DNA from: UBA3210 sp963610315 | GTDB lineage: Bacteria; Bacillota_I; Bacilli_A; RFN20; CAG-449 | DNA length: 62,273 bases | Assembly: GCA_963610315.1 (NCBI GenBank) | Contig: CAVDMV010000008.1 | Location: 1 to 62,273 of the forward strand | Reading direction: 5' to 3' | Shown: one piece after another, positions 27,500 to 36,272 of the stretch | Layout of the letters: the number at the start of each line of letters is the position of its first letter | How positions within the stretch are numbered: the stretch's first letter is position 1 | Translations under genes and position numbers: made by a program | Notes under the pieces: generated by a model | Told to the model about the DNA's origin: nothing | Databases searched by the model: none | The model's input: only the letters and a program-made list of their open reading frames with translations

Positions 27500-28747
27500 C
27501 TATTTCTTAAATTGAGCCATATAAGCTTCAATATCACTAACTTCTTTAATAATATCTTGTGAAAGATTAATATTACCTTCACGAGTTAATAAGATATCAT
27601 CTTCAATACGTACTCCAATTCCTAATTCTTCAAAATATAAGCCAGGTTCACAAGAAATAATCATTCCTGGAACTAACGCTTCATTATATGAAGGGTATGG
27701 ATCATGAGTATCTAAACCAATATGATGAGAAATGCCGTGGAAATAATAATTTTTAATTTCTTCTTTTTCTTTAATTAAGTTATGTTTGAGACATTCAGAA
27801 GCTAAATATTCAACAGTTTTATTTTGTAAACTTCTTAAGGTTTCACCAGGTTTAATACAAGAAATTATATATTTATTACATCCTAAAACGATTTCATAAA
27901 TCTCTTTTTCTTTTCCTTTATAAACACCATCACAAGGATAAGTTCTTGATATATCCGCGTGATATTTATGAAATTCTGCCCCTAAATCAAGTAAGATCAT
28001 GCCATCTTTCTTTAAAGGTTCATTATCAGAAGAATAATGTAATGTCGCGGCATTTTTTCCGCTCGCAGCAATAGTCGCAAATGAAGTATCAGAGTTACCT
28101 AACGCTCTAATTGTCCCTTCAAATAAGCCTCTAACTTCGTTTTCATAATTTAATGAAGGTAAATTTTCCATCAATTTATTTAAAGCTTTATTAGTGATAT
28201 CAACAGCCTTTTTAAATTCTTCAATTTCATAATCTTCTTTAACGCCTCTTAAACGAGTAATTAAAGGATAAACATCTTTAATTGTCTTTGAATAATCGAT
28301 TCCATTAACTAAATCTTTTAGTTTATAACCGAAATGAACTTGTCCATCAAAATCAATTTTTTCTAAATCTAAATAGACATTTTTAAAAGATTTTTTACTG
28401 ACTAATTTAATTAAATCACTATTAAATTCGTCTAGATAATGTATTTCATTAATTCCAGAAATTTCTTTAGCTTCATCTTGATATAAACTAGCACCAACCC
28501 ATTTAATTAAAGTTTCATCGTTTTTTGCGATATATAAACTAGTTTTTACTTCCCCTTTTAATTTAGAAATAACTAAATAAACGTTATCTTGATCAATGCC
28601 AGTTAAATAATAAAAGTTTGTATTCACTTTAAAAGGATAACTTTCATCATATGACATTTGTTTTAATGCCCCAGAATAAAGTACGACAATTGATTTATCA
28701 TCGAGTACGTTAATTAATTTTTCTCTATTTAATGCATATTTATTCAT
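27500..28747 (-). CDS. Xaa-Pro aminopeptidase (M24B)
   Basis: 415 residues from the ATG at 28747. An earlier TTG at 28753 is in frame, but the ATG is better placed after GGAGAAATTGATT. The N-terminal creatinase-like domain precedes a pita-bread fold. Its metal ligands lie in LDLGAEFHKYHADISRTYP, HHIGLDTHD, CEPGLYF and VRIEDDIL. It removes N-terminal residues before proline from peptides. Its start overlaps the end of the Mrp gene, so the two are coupled. Confidence 0.9.
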   Translation of the reverse strand: MNKYALNREKLINVLDDKSIVVLYSGALKQMSYDESYPFKVNTNFYYLTGIDQDNVYLVISKLKGEVKTSLYIAKNDETLIKWVGASLYQDEAKEISGINEIHYLDEFNSDLIKLVSKKSFKNVYLDLEKIDFDGQVHFGYKLKDLVNGIDYSKTIKDVYPLITRLRGVKEDYEIEEFKKAVDITNKALNKLMENLPSLNYENEVRGLFEGTIRALGNSDTSFATIAASGKNAATLHYSSDNEPLKKDGMILLDLGAEFHKYHADISRTYPCDGVYKGKEKEIYEIVLGCNKYIISCIKPGETLRSLQNKTVEYLASECLKHNLIKEKEEIKNYYFHGISHHIGLDTHDPYPSYNEALVPGMIISCEPGLYFEELGIGVRIEDDILLTREGNINLSQDIIKEVSDIEAYMAQFKK

Positions 28748-29606
28748 AATCAATTTCTCCTAATAATTCGTTAATAGAAGTCGCAAGATCATCTAAATAA
28801 TCTTTAGAAAAATCTTCAATACAACCTTTATCAACTAATGTATTAATCTCTTGATCAAAAGGAATTCTTCCAAGTAATGGATAAGAATATTTTTCTTCAA
28901 TTTCTTCTTTTGAATGAGAACCAAATACATAGATTTTTTCTTCACAATTTGGGCAAACTACATAAGACATATTTTCAACTAATCCAAGTAATGGTATATC
29001 CATTGTTTCAGCCATGTGAATAGATTTTTTAACAATTAAAGAAACTAAATCTTGAGGAGTAGTAACCATTACTATCCCTGCAAGAGGAATTTGTTGGAAA
29101 ATTGTTAAACTTACATCACTAGTTCCAGGAGGCATATCGATTAATAAGACATCTAATTTTTCCCAACGAACATCTTTATAGAATTGTCCAATTAAAGAAG
29201 AAATCATACTGCCTCTCCAAACAATAGGATCTTCATCGTTATCGAGTAACATATTTGTCGTAATAACTTTAATACCTTTTTTCGTAACATAAGGTAAAAT
29301 TAAACCATTATCTTGATAAGCTTTTTCTTTAATCCCAAATGATTTACCCATACTTGGGCCAGTTATATCCGCGTCTAGAATTCCAACTTTTAAGCCTAAA
29401 GAATTAAGTTTAACCGCGAGTAAAGAAGTAACTAATGATTTACCTACTCCACCTTTACCAGAAATAACACCTAAAACTAATTTAATATTAGATTTATCAT
29501 TTAGTTCAAAATAAGGTATTTTCTTTTTGCCAGAGCAACCTTCACAGTTACCTGAACATTCTGAAGAACAATTTCCAGAACAATTTTCACATTTATTTTC
29601 TTCCAT
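28740..29606 (-). CDS. Mrp/NBP35-family iron-sulfur carrier ATPase with Cys-rich N-terminus
   Basis: 288 residues. The deviant Walker A is SGKGGVGKS (about 50-58), switch segment DADITGPSMGKS, Walker B LLIDMPPGTSD, and a bridging-cluster CPNC near residue 219. The first 30 residues carry six cysteines (about C6, C9, C13, C17, C21, C24), similar in idea to the N-terminal cluster of Nbp35. It probably assembles or hands over Fe-S clusters. It sits between YigZ and Xaa-Pro peptidase genes in one operon. Confidence 0.9.
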   Translation of the reverse strand: MEENKCENCSGNCSSECSGNCEGCSGKKKIPYFELNDKSNIKLVLGVISGKGGVGKSLVTSLLAVKLNSLGLKVGILDADITGPSMGKSFGIKEKAYQDNGLILPYVTKKGIKVITTNMLLDNDEDPIVWRGSMISSLIGQFYKDVRWEKLDVLLIDMPPGTSDVSLTIFQQIPLAGIVMVTTPQDLVSLIVKKSIHMAETMDIPLLGLVENMSYVVCPNCEEKIYVFGSHSKEEIEEKYSYPLLGRIPFDQEINTLVDKGCIEDFSKDYLDDLATSINELLGEIDYE

Positions 29607-29607
29607 C

Positions 29608-30207
29608 TTAATTCACCTTTCTAAATACTATCTTTTTGCCGACTTCTTTTACCTTAATATCTCCATTAGTAATATCGTTTAATTCATTTATATCTAAAGA
29701 AATAAAAGCATAATAAATAATTATTTTTTCTTCATAACTAACATTTTCAATTATACCATCTTTTTGTAAATAATTTCTTACTGAATCAAAATATTTATAT
29801 TCTGTTTCTATTTCAAACGTATTATATTCAATAACTTCGTATTTTATCGCTTTTTCATAAACTCCTTTGGAGGTATCAACATAGGCTCTTAGAAGTCCTC
29901 CAGCACCTAGTTTAATACCTCCAAAGTATCGAATCGCTACTAGAATTACATTTTCTAATTTAACGTTATTTAAAAATTCTAAGATTGGGCGACCGGCTGT
30001 TCCACTTGGTTCACCATCATCAGAAGATTTTTCTTTGCCGTTAACTTTATAAGCATAACAATAATGAGTCGCCTTTGGATATTCTTTATTTAAATCTTTA
30101 AGAATATTCTTCACTTCACTTTCATCATTTAAAGGAAGTAAAACACCGATAAAACGAGACTTGTTAATAACTATTTCATTTACATATTTTTCTTTTATTT
30201 GATACAT
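29608..30207 (-). CDS. yigZ: YigZ/IMPACT family protein
   Basis: 199 residues. The conserved N-terminal domain has SRFIGVLLPL, ATHYCYAYKV, SSDDGEPSGTAGRPIL and AIRYFGGIKLGAGGLLRAY, a full match to the UPF0029/IMPACT pattern. A smaller C-terminal domain follows (from about 135). The biochemical role in bacteria is unresolved. First gene of the yigZ-mrp-pepP operon; it ends one base before mrp begins. Confidence 0.9.
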   Translation of the reverse strand: MYQIKEKYVNEIVINKSRFIGVLLPLNDESEVKNILKDLNKEYPKATHYCYAYKVNGKEKSSDDGEPSGTAGRPILEFLNNVKLENVILVAIRYFGGIKLGAGGLLRAYVDTSKGVYEKAIKYEVIEYNTFEIETEYKYFDSVRNYLQKDGIIENVSYEEKIIIYYAFISLDINELNDITNGDIKVKEVGKKIVFRKVN

Positions 30208-30364
30208 AATTTCTTTTTTTCTTTATTTAATATTTTCTTAAGGAGAAGTTTTCTTAAGCACTAATATTATATAAAAATATTTTACCTTTAAAAAGATAAA
30301 ATTCACTATTTATTAATAGCCTTTTCTTATCACTTAGTATAAAATAACTCCGAGGTGTAAAAAT

Positions 30365-31147
30365 ATGGAATTCAATAAAAAAAGTGAATCAGGTGTTATT
30401 GAAATACCTTTATATCAAAATTTAATTTTATTTGTAACTGGCTGGTTAGGTTTATCAGTATTTTCGACAATAATTTCAGTCATTATTACTTCTATTATCG
30501 ACACTAGTAGCGCCTCTACGTCACTAGTAACTACTTTAAATGTCATTGTTAATGTCGGATCATATTCTTTATTATTAGTTAGCTTATTATTCATTCTTGG
30601 TCGAGATTTAATTAAAAGAATCTTTAGTGATTTTACCAAAATAAAGAAGGTTCTTTACGGTTTATTATTTGGAATAATCGTTATTCTCGCGCAAGTATTA
30701 GTTAATATGCTTATTCAAGCTCTCGCGCCTAATACTCCTTCAAATGAAAATCAATCGGCGATAGTTGTAATGGTCCATTCTCAACCTTTATTAATGTTTA
30801 TCGCTGTAGTCATACTCGCTCCAATTTGTGAAGAAGTTACTTATCGATTAGGTTTATTTGGTGCATTATATAAAAAGAATAGAATTCTTGCCCATATCGT
30901 TTCAGCATTATTCTTTGGTTTATTACATTCAATCTTCCTTTCAAGTAAAGTATTTACTGCCACCGGAGAACAAATGATAACTGAATTATTAAATTTACCT
31001 TCTTATATAATTTCTGGTTTAATATTCTCGATTGCTTATGAAAAAGAACAATCTTTAACTACATCAATAACTGCCCATATGACTAATAATTTATTATCAT
31101 ATATAAGTGTATTACTAATTCAATCTCAATTTATAATATTAAGATAA
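30365..31147 (+). CDS. CPBP-family intramembrane metalloprotease
   Basis: 260 residues, seven or eight hydrophobic segments. The CPBP/Abi signature is present: CEEVTYRLG (EExxxR), FFGLLHSIF and a late His in TAHMTNN. Relatives process CAAX-type substrates, bacteriocins or immunity factors; the target here is unknown. GAGGTG site upstream. Ends in a terminator, so it is monocistronic. Confidence 0.88.
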   Translation: MEFNKKSESGVIEIPLYQNLILFVTGWLGLSVFSTIISVIITSIIDTSSASTSLVTTLNVIVNVGSYSLLLVSLLFILGRDLIKRIFSDFTKIKKVLYGLLFGIIVILAQVLVNMLIQALAPNTPSNENQSAIVVMVHSQPLLMFIAVVILAPICEEVTYRLGLFGALYKKNRILAHIVSALFFGLLHSIFLSSKVFTATGEQMITELLNLPSYIISGLIFSIAYEKEQSLTTSITAHMTNNLLSYISVLLIQSQFIILR

Positions 31148-31167
31148 GCGTTGAAAAACGCTTTTTT
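31146..31167 (+). terminator. Terminator after the CPBP gene
   Basis: Arms AAGCGTT (31146-31152) and AACGCTT (31157-31163), GAAA loop, then T's. Overlaps the stop codon. Confidence 0.85.
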
Positions 31168-31215
31168 AATTTTAATTTAATGTTTAACATTATAAAATAC
31201 TATAAGAGGTCACTT

Positions 31216-32055
31216 ATGAAAGAAAAATCTTATCAATTTATTAATGGTTTCACATTAAAAATCATCGGCTATATTTCTATGATTATCGATCATTTTATGG
31301 CCATTTTAATTACCTTAAATAAACAAAATAGCTTATCTTGGTATAACGAAAACACCTACACCATCTTTAGAATAATCGGACGATTTAGTTTTATTATCTT
31401 TTGTTTCTTATTAATTGAAGGAATGATTCATACTAAATCACCTATTAAATATCTTGCAAGATTATTATGTATTTCTCTAGCGATGGATTTAGCTTATTTT
31501 ATTTTATTTAGACAATATATCGGTAATCCAATCACCACTTTATTTATCGGAGGATTAATGATTTATTTCTTAGAAAAAACACCTAAGTATTTTAAATTAT
31601 TATCCCTTCTCCCGATAAGCGTAACTGTCCTTACCGCCTTAGATATAATTCCTTTAAAATATGATTATAATCTATATGGAATATGTACTATCGCGATATT
31701 CTATCTAGGTTATAAATTAAGTAATCTAATCGCGAAGAATGTAATTACCTTACAAGGATTAGATGAAGATACATTTATGAATTCAAGTTATTTTCTAACT
31801 TTAAGAAACGCAACCCAATCTATTTTATTTATTACTTATTCCTTAATTATTTATTTCTTAAATCCAGTATGGAATTCCCATGGACTATTTTCTAATATGA
31901 TGTCCATCCAAATCTATTCGATATTTACCTGTGTCCTATTTATGTTTTATAACGGACAAAGAGGATATAATGCAAAATGGTTTAAGTATTCCTCTTACTT
32001 ATTTTTCCCTTTACATATGGTAATTCTTTACCTTATAATTAATTTCTTGATATAA
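31216..32055 (+). CDS. TraX family membrane protein
   Basis: 279 residues from the ATG at 31216, which has an AAGAGGT site. An in-frame ATG at 31180 lacks one. About eight hydrophobic segments. The N-terminal LKIIGYISMIIDHF and the IGRFSFIIFCFLLIEG segment match TraX. TraX acetylates F-pilin in plasmids; chromosomal homologues are thought to be membrane acyltransferases with unknown acceptors. No conjugation genes are near. Confidence 0.85.
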   Translation: MKEKSYQFINGFTLKIIGYISMIIDHFMAILITLNKQNSLSWYNENTYTIFRIIGRFSFIIFCFLLIEGMIHTKSPIKYLARLLCISLAMDLAYFILFRQYIGNPITTLFIGGLMIYFLEKTPKYFKLLSLLPISVTVLTALDIIPLKYDYNLYGICTIAIFYLGYKLSNLIAKNVITLQGLDEDTFMNSSYFLTLRNATQSILFITYSLIIYFLNPVWNSHGLFSNMMSIQIYSIFTCVLFMFYNGQRGYNAKWFKYSSYLFFPLHMVILYLIINFLI

Positions 32056-32078
32056 TCAAGTTAGAAAGGAACAAAATT

Positions 32079-32396
32079 ATGCATACACAAGTTGAATCTA
32101 TTTCCCAATACGATGAATTAATTAAAGAAGGCTTAGTCTTAGTTGACTTCTGGGCTCCTTGGTGTGGACCTTGTAGAATGCTTGCTCCTCAATTAGAAGA
32201 AGCTGAAGAAGCGGATGAATTAAAAGATGTTAAAGTCTTAAAAGTAAATGTTGATGATTTACATGAAATTGCTTCTAGATATGGCATTCAATCAATTCCA
32301 ACTTTAATCTTATTAAAAGATGGAGAATTAAAAAAAGCTAATATAGGTTATATTCCTTCAAGCGATATTATTGAATTTGTCGTTAACAATAAATAG
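32079..32396 (+). CDS. trxA: Thioredoxin
   Basis: 105 residues, usual length. The active site WCGPC has C29 and C32 (FWAPWCGPCRM), and the cis-proline segment is SIPTLIL. It reduces protein disulfides in the cytoplasm. It follows TraX by 23 bases and ends in its own terminator. A second, shorter thioredoxin-like gene is in the PFL operon at 52380. Confidence 0.95.
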   Translation: MHTQVESISQYDELIKEGLVLVDFWAPWCGPCRMLAPQLEEAEEADELKDVKVLKVNVDDLHEIASRYGIQSIPTLILLKDGELKKANIGYIPSSDIIEFVVNNK

Positions 32397-32415
32397 TCTG
32401 CTAGTCAGACTATTT
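32391..32415 (+). terminator. Terminator after trxA
   Basis: Arms AAATAGTCTG and CAGACTATTT around CTAGT, then TTTT. The stop codon lies in the first arm. Confidence 0.85.
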
Positions 32416-32502
32416 ATTTTCTAAGATTTCTTACCTAAAACCTTAGAGAAGTTCAGATAAACAGCAATTTTCAAAAAAAATTATCAATTTTTAAAAAAAT
32501 GC

Positions 32503-32530
32503 TTGCAATATAAAAATACTAGTGTATAAT
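32503..32530 (+). promoter_or_regulatory. Promoter of tRNA-Gly
   Basis: TTGCAA (32503-32508), a 16-base spacer and TATAAT (32525-32530), 18 bases before the mature tRNA 5' end. Confidence 0.75.
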
Positions 32531-32548
32531 TATACTTGCTTGTGACAT

Positions 32549-32622
32549 GCGAGCGTAGTTCAATGGTAGAACACGACCTTGCCAAGGTTGATACGCGGGT
32601 TCGATTCCCGTCGCTCGCTCCA
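32549..32622 (+). tRNA. trnG: tRNA-Gly (GCC)
   Basis: Acceptor GCGAGCG with CGCTCGC, T, encoded CCA. Anticodon loop TTGCCAA on CGACC/GGTTG, anticodon GCC. T-loop GTTCGATTC. Single-gene unit with its own promoter and terminator. Confidence 0.95.
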
Positions 32623-32634
32623 TTAGGTAATTTG

Positions 32635-32663
32635 AGTTCGGTACTTCGGTATCGAACTTTTTT
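32635..32663 (+). terminator. Terminator of tRNA-Gly
   Basis: AGTTCG (32635-32640) pairs with CGAACT (32653-32658) plus an inner GTA/TAT pairing, then six T's. Confidence 0.85.
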
Positions 32664-32771
32664 ATTACTTTTCTTCAATTTATTTTACTAAGCATCTATT
32701 ACACAAAAATAGATGTTTTTTTAAATTTTACTTGTACTTCACTTTTAGATATATTATTATATATCTCGTTT

Positions 32772-32788
32772 TGAGACTTAGTCTCAAT
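32772..32788. promoter_or_regulatory. Candidate operator of the Fur-family regulator
   Basis: Perfect inverted repeat TTGAGAC, 3 bases, GTCTCAA, placed 13 bases before the regulator start codon and just after a TA-rich promoter-like stretch. Suggests autoregulation of the regulator and permease pair. The arms are not a textbook Fur, Zur or PerR box. Confidence 0.5.
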
Positions 32789-32801
32789 TTTGGAGAAAGA
32801 T

Positions 32802-33194
32802 ATGGAATATAAAACAAATCAAAAAGAATTATTATTATCGATCTTATATAAAGAAAAAGGTTATTCTATTTCTGCCCCAAAGATTCTTAAATTAGTTGAT
32901 GGTAAAATTTCTAAAGCCACCGTCTATCGTTTATTAAATCTATTTGAAGATAATGGAACGATAAGAAAGACATTTAATGAACTTTCTTCTAATTATGAAT
33001 ATCAATACATCGAAAATGATTGCTCTAACAATCACTTTCATCTTAAATGTATTTCTTGTGGCAAATTAATTCATTTACCATGTAAAGATGCGAATGAATT
33101 TATTGCCCATATCTATAAACAACATAAATTCAGCGTAAACAACAATTTAACAACAATCTATGGTATATGTTCAGATTGTTCATTATTAAAATAA
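32802..33194 (+). CDS. Fur-family metal or peroxide regulator
   Basis: 130 residues from the ATG at 32802, which has a TGGAGAAAGAT site (a TTG at 32790 is in frame but poorer). N-terminal winged helix with the recognition region ISKATVYRLLNLFEDNG. C-terminal metal-binding part has HFHLKCISCGKLIHLPC and ICSDC, with two CxxC-type zinc pairs. The HFHL segment suggests Zur, Fur or PerR; the subtype is unresolved. It precedes a metal permease by 9 bases, implying control of metal export. Confidence 0.9.
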   Translation: MEYKTNQKELLLSILYKEKGYSISAPKILKLVDGKISKATVYRLLNLFEDNGTIRKTFNELSSNYEYQYIENDCSNNHFHLKCISCGKLIHLPCKDANEFIAHIYKQHKFSVNNNLTTIYGICSDCSLLK

Positions 33195-33203
33195 GGAGGT
33201 TCC

Positions 33204-34097
33204 ATGTTAGACGTATTTCTTGACGCGACTCTCGACACTTTAAAAGCTGTCGCAGTAGTCTTTATTCTCAATATTATCATTTCCTTCATCGAAGGAAAAA
33301 TTTCTACTAAAGTAGTTAAAGAAAGTAAATTATCGACTTTATTTGGTTCCGCGATTGGTTTAATCCCTCAATGTGGATTCTCAATTGTCGCGAGTGACAT
33401 GTTTATAAAAAAGAAGATCACTATTGGAACATTAGTTGCAGTATTTATCACTTGTAGTGATGAAGCTTTACCAATGATGTTATCTAATCCTAGTAAAATG
33501 ATTTATATCTTACCTTTATTAGGAATTAAATTTATTGCTGGTTTCTTAGTTGGTACTTTATTAGATTTTATCTTAGATAAAGTAAATAAACCTCAAAGTT
33601 TTGATGAAGTAATGGTAAATGACGAAGAAGTAATCCAAAAAGGTTGCTGTAATCATGATATTGAAGAAAATGCTAGACAAACAAAATTACAATTTATTAA
33701 AGAACATTTACTTCACCCATTCGTTCATTCGTTAAAGATTTTCATTTATATCTTTATCGTTAATATGTTATTTGGAACAATTATCTATTATGTTGGTGAA
33801 GACGTAATAAGCTCATTTTTAACGTCTTATTACTACTTAACACCTGTTTTATCAATACTAGTTGGATTAATCCCTAATTGCGCTTCTAGCGTCATTATCA
33901 CAGAATTATTCTTACAAGGATCATTAAGTTTTGGCGCCTGTCTTGCCGGTTTAATTTGTAATGCAGGGTTAGGACTAGTCTACTTAATCAAAAATAAAAA
34001 GAACATCAAAGACGTTCTTATTATTGTATTAACATTAGTTATAACCGCATTAGTATTTGGTTATGGCTCTATCTTAATTGAAAGTTTTATAAAGTAG
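33204..34097 (+). CDS. Putative heavy-metal exporter (ArsP_2-like permease)
   Basis: 297 residues with about eight to ten hydrophobic segments and two internal similar halves. Each half has a Pro-Gln/Asn-Cys motif: IGLIPQCGFSIVASDMF (about 50-66) and VGLIPNCASSVIITELF (about 222-238). A loop near 150 has CCNHDIEEN. This matches the putative 10-TM exporters of the ArsP_2 group, in which conserved membrane Cys could carry metal ions. Pairing with a Fur-type regulator supports a metal role. The metal is unknown. Confidence 0.8.
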   Translation: MLDVFLDATLDTLKAVAVVFILNIIISFIEGKISTKVVKESKLSTLFGSAIGLIPQCGFSIVASDMFIKKKITIGTLVAVFITCSDEALPMMLSNPSKMIYILPLLGIKFIAGFLVGTLLDFILDKVNKPQSFDEVMVNDEEVIQKGCCNHDIEENARQTKLQFIKEHLLHPFVHSLKIFIYIFIVNMLFGTIIYYVGEDVISSFLTSYYYLTPVLSILVGLIPNCASSVIITELFLQGSLSFGACLAGLICNAGLGLVYLIKNKKNIKDVLIIVLTLVITALVFGYGSILIESFIK

Positions 34098-34121
34098 AAA
34101 ATTATTATTTTCTACTTTTTT
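34091..34121. terminator. Terminator between the permease and the lipoprotein
   Basis: Arms AAAGTAGAAAAT (34091-34102) and ATTTTCTACTTT (34107-34118) then T's on the plus strand and A-rich arms for the opposite gene; the genes converge. Confidence 0.8.
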
Positions 34122-34891
34122 ATTTGCTATTTTTAATTTTATCTAAATCTACTAGATAGCTATTTTCTCCAATCTCATAAATCTTATTAACAATTTCTTT
34201 CGAGAAATTATTATCTTGAGGAATTAAAAACATATTTACAATACCGTTATAAGTTTTTCCATCACTATAATAGATAGTATCTTCTACACAATAAATATCA
34301 AATGAGAAATTAGGTGTATTATAAGCAAGTTGAGTTAAATAAAGTGGAAAGAAAGATAATTGGCATACTTTAAAAACATATCCATAGATTCCATTATATT
34401 CAAGAACATCAGCAAATGAAGGATATAGCGTTTGATTTGTCCCACTTGTAATATATCTAAAACTAAAAGTATATTTATCATTAATTACGTTAGGATATAA
34501 ATATATTGGTTCTTTAAGGAATCCATTAGAATAATATTTATATCCATTGTAGTTAAAATAATATTCATGTTGTGAAAAATATATTACATCATCAACTTTA
34601 TTTTTACTTTCAGAATAATATTCATTATATTCAGGCTTTTTAGTTAAATTTATAAAAGGATCACCGCTAAGTAAAACTTCATCAAGACCTTCATCATATT
34701 TCATTCCATAATAATCATAAATTAATTCATCTTGTTTAACTTTTAAAAAGTCATCAACTTTAAATCTTTCTTTTAATTTAGTTTTTACATCATTTAAAGA
34801 ATCATTTATAGAATTATTATTACAAGAATATAGGTTTAAACTACTAAATATAGTAGTTAAGATAATTAAATTTTTTAAATATTTTTTTCAT
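34120..34891 (-). pseudogene. Lipoprotein gene with a frameshift in its signal peptide
   Basis: The ATG at 34891 follows a strong GAGAGGTTATTAT site and reads MKKIF, then leaves frame at an A-run. Removing one A from the A-runs near 34866-34887 gives MKKIFKNLIILTTIFSS, LNLYSC (lipobox, Cys), then a polar mature protein. The main frame is open from there to 34120; an internal ATG at 34704 has no binding site. The mature part has many Tyr, Asn and Asp and no known motif. So this is an unknown surface lipoprotein of about 256 residues, switched off or mis-assembled by one base. Confidence 0.75.
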
Positions 34892-34951
34892 ATAATAACC
34901 TCTCTTGCATACAATTTTATTTTACAACGTTATACTTTTTTGTTAATACGC

Positions 34952-34994
34952 AAAAAAACGTAGGAATATGACATAAAGCCATACCTTCCTACGT
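34952..34994 (-). terminator. Terminator after pncB
   Basis: Arms ACGTAGGAA (34958-34966) and TTCCTACGT (34986-34994), then seven T's on the minus strand. Confidence 0.85.
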
Positions 34995-35002
34995 ATTTAA
35001 AA

Positions 35003-36214
35003 TTATTTATTTAATTCTTTTAACGTTTTTTCTTCTTTAATACGATAGTTAACTGCACGACGTAAATATGATAAATAATCATCATCTAAACACATAGTTT
35101 TTCCATCGTTATCGGATAATTTTGCCACTGGACGATCATTAATTTTTTGTAACTTAATAACAATGTTTAAAGGTTCAACACCTGTGTCATTCGCGCAATA
35201 TGTTCCAATACCAAAACTTACTTTAGTTCTATCTTTAAAATAATCATAAAGCTTTTGAGCTTTATCAAAATTTAATGAATCTGAGAACATTAAAGTTTTA
35301 GTCATTGGATCAATATGGAGTTTCTTATAATGTGCGATCATCTTTTCGCCCCATTCATAAGGATCTCCTGAATCGTGTCTTACTCCAGAATAACAACTTG
35401 CATCTAAGAAAGTAAAATCGAGTAAGAAAAGGTCAGTTGTCAAAGTATCAGTTAAAGCAGTACCATTATCACCTTGATATTCCGCGAACCAGTCTTTTAA
35501 TGCATGATGATTAGTATAAGCAAGAGGAATATTTGGATAACCTTGATACATTTGAACAAATTCATGAGCGAATGTACCAATAGGCTTAATTTTGAACTTT
35601 TTCGCAAGATAAACATTTGATGTACCAACACATTTATCTGTTTTAGTAACTAGTTCATGGACCATTTCTTCTTGCCATTCAAAAGATAATCTTCTTCTAC
35701 AACCAAATTCAGCAAAATGGAATGTATAAGTTCCATCATTTAATTTCTTTATCTTTTCTTCTAGACGAATTCTTGCACCTTTAACTAATTCATCATAATC
35801 ATATTTTGTTCTAAAATAAACTTCATTAATAATTTCTAAAAGATAAATTTCAAATTGCATCGCGGAGAAACAAGGTCCTTTAACGATACATACTAAATTA
35901 TCTCCTTCTTTATGGCAATCGACATATTCTCTAATAGGATGCCATAATCTTAAAAATTCAACATAGTCATTCTTAATAAAACGAATTGAACGAAGATAAT
36001 CTAATTCATCTTTTTTAAATTTAAGACTGCATAAATGATCAATTTGTTCATTGATTTCAATAACCATTTCTTCTGTCCAAACAATACCTTCATTACGACA
36101 TTTAAAATGATATTCTCCCGTTGCATCAGTGTGCTTATGGAAAATGACTTGGTTCATATTGAATTTATAAAAATCTGTATCTAACAAACTTTTTACAATT
36201 GGCTTAAATTTCAT
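35003..36214 (-). CDS. pncB: Nicotinate phosphoribosyltransferase
   Basis: 403 residues, matching the PncB length. It makes nicotinate mononucleotide from nicotinate and PRPP in NAD salvage. Landmarks: LLDTDFYKFNMNQVIF at the N-terminus, FAEFGCRRRLSFEWQEEMV, GTFAHEFVQMYQGYPNIP (phosphorylated-His region) and GVRHDSGDPYEWGEKM. Monocistronic with its own terminator. Confidence 0.95.
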   Translation of the reverse strand: MKFKPIVKSLLDTDFYKFNMNQVIFHKHTDATGEYHFKCRNEGIVWTEEMVIEINEQIDHLCSLKFKKDELDYLRSIRFIKNDYVEFLRLWHPIREYVDCHKEGDNLVCIVKGPCFSAMQFEIYLLEIINEVYFRTKYDYDELVKGARIRLEEKIKKLNDGTYTFHFAEFGCRRRLSFEWQEEMVHELVTKTDKCVGTSNVYLAKKFKIKPIGTFAHEFVQMYQGYPNIPLAYTNHHALKDWFAEYQGDNGTALTDTLTTDLFLLDFTFLDASCYSGVRHDSGDPYEWGEKMIAHYKKLHIDPMTKTLMFSDSLNFDKAQKLYDYFKDRTKVSFGIGTYCANDTGVEPLNIVIKLQKINDRPVAKLSDNDGKTMCLDDDYLSYLRRAVNYRIKEEKTLKELNK

Positions 36215-36237
36215 ATTGCCTCCTTCATTAAATAAAA

Positions 36238-36260
36238 ATCCCTAGATTACTCCAGGGATT
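36238..36260 (-). terminator. Terminator after pnp
   Basis: Arms AATCCCT (36238-36244) and AGGGATT (36254-36260), then T's on the minus strand. Confidence 0.85.
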
Positions 36261-36272
36261 AATATCTAATAA

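Noticed and set aside
32484..32678. Minus-strand ORF of 64 codons across the tRNA-Gly gene
   Set aside because: It is the antisense of a clear tRNA with promoter and terminator; such tRNA shadows are frequent false ORFs.
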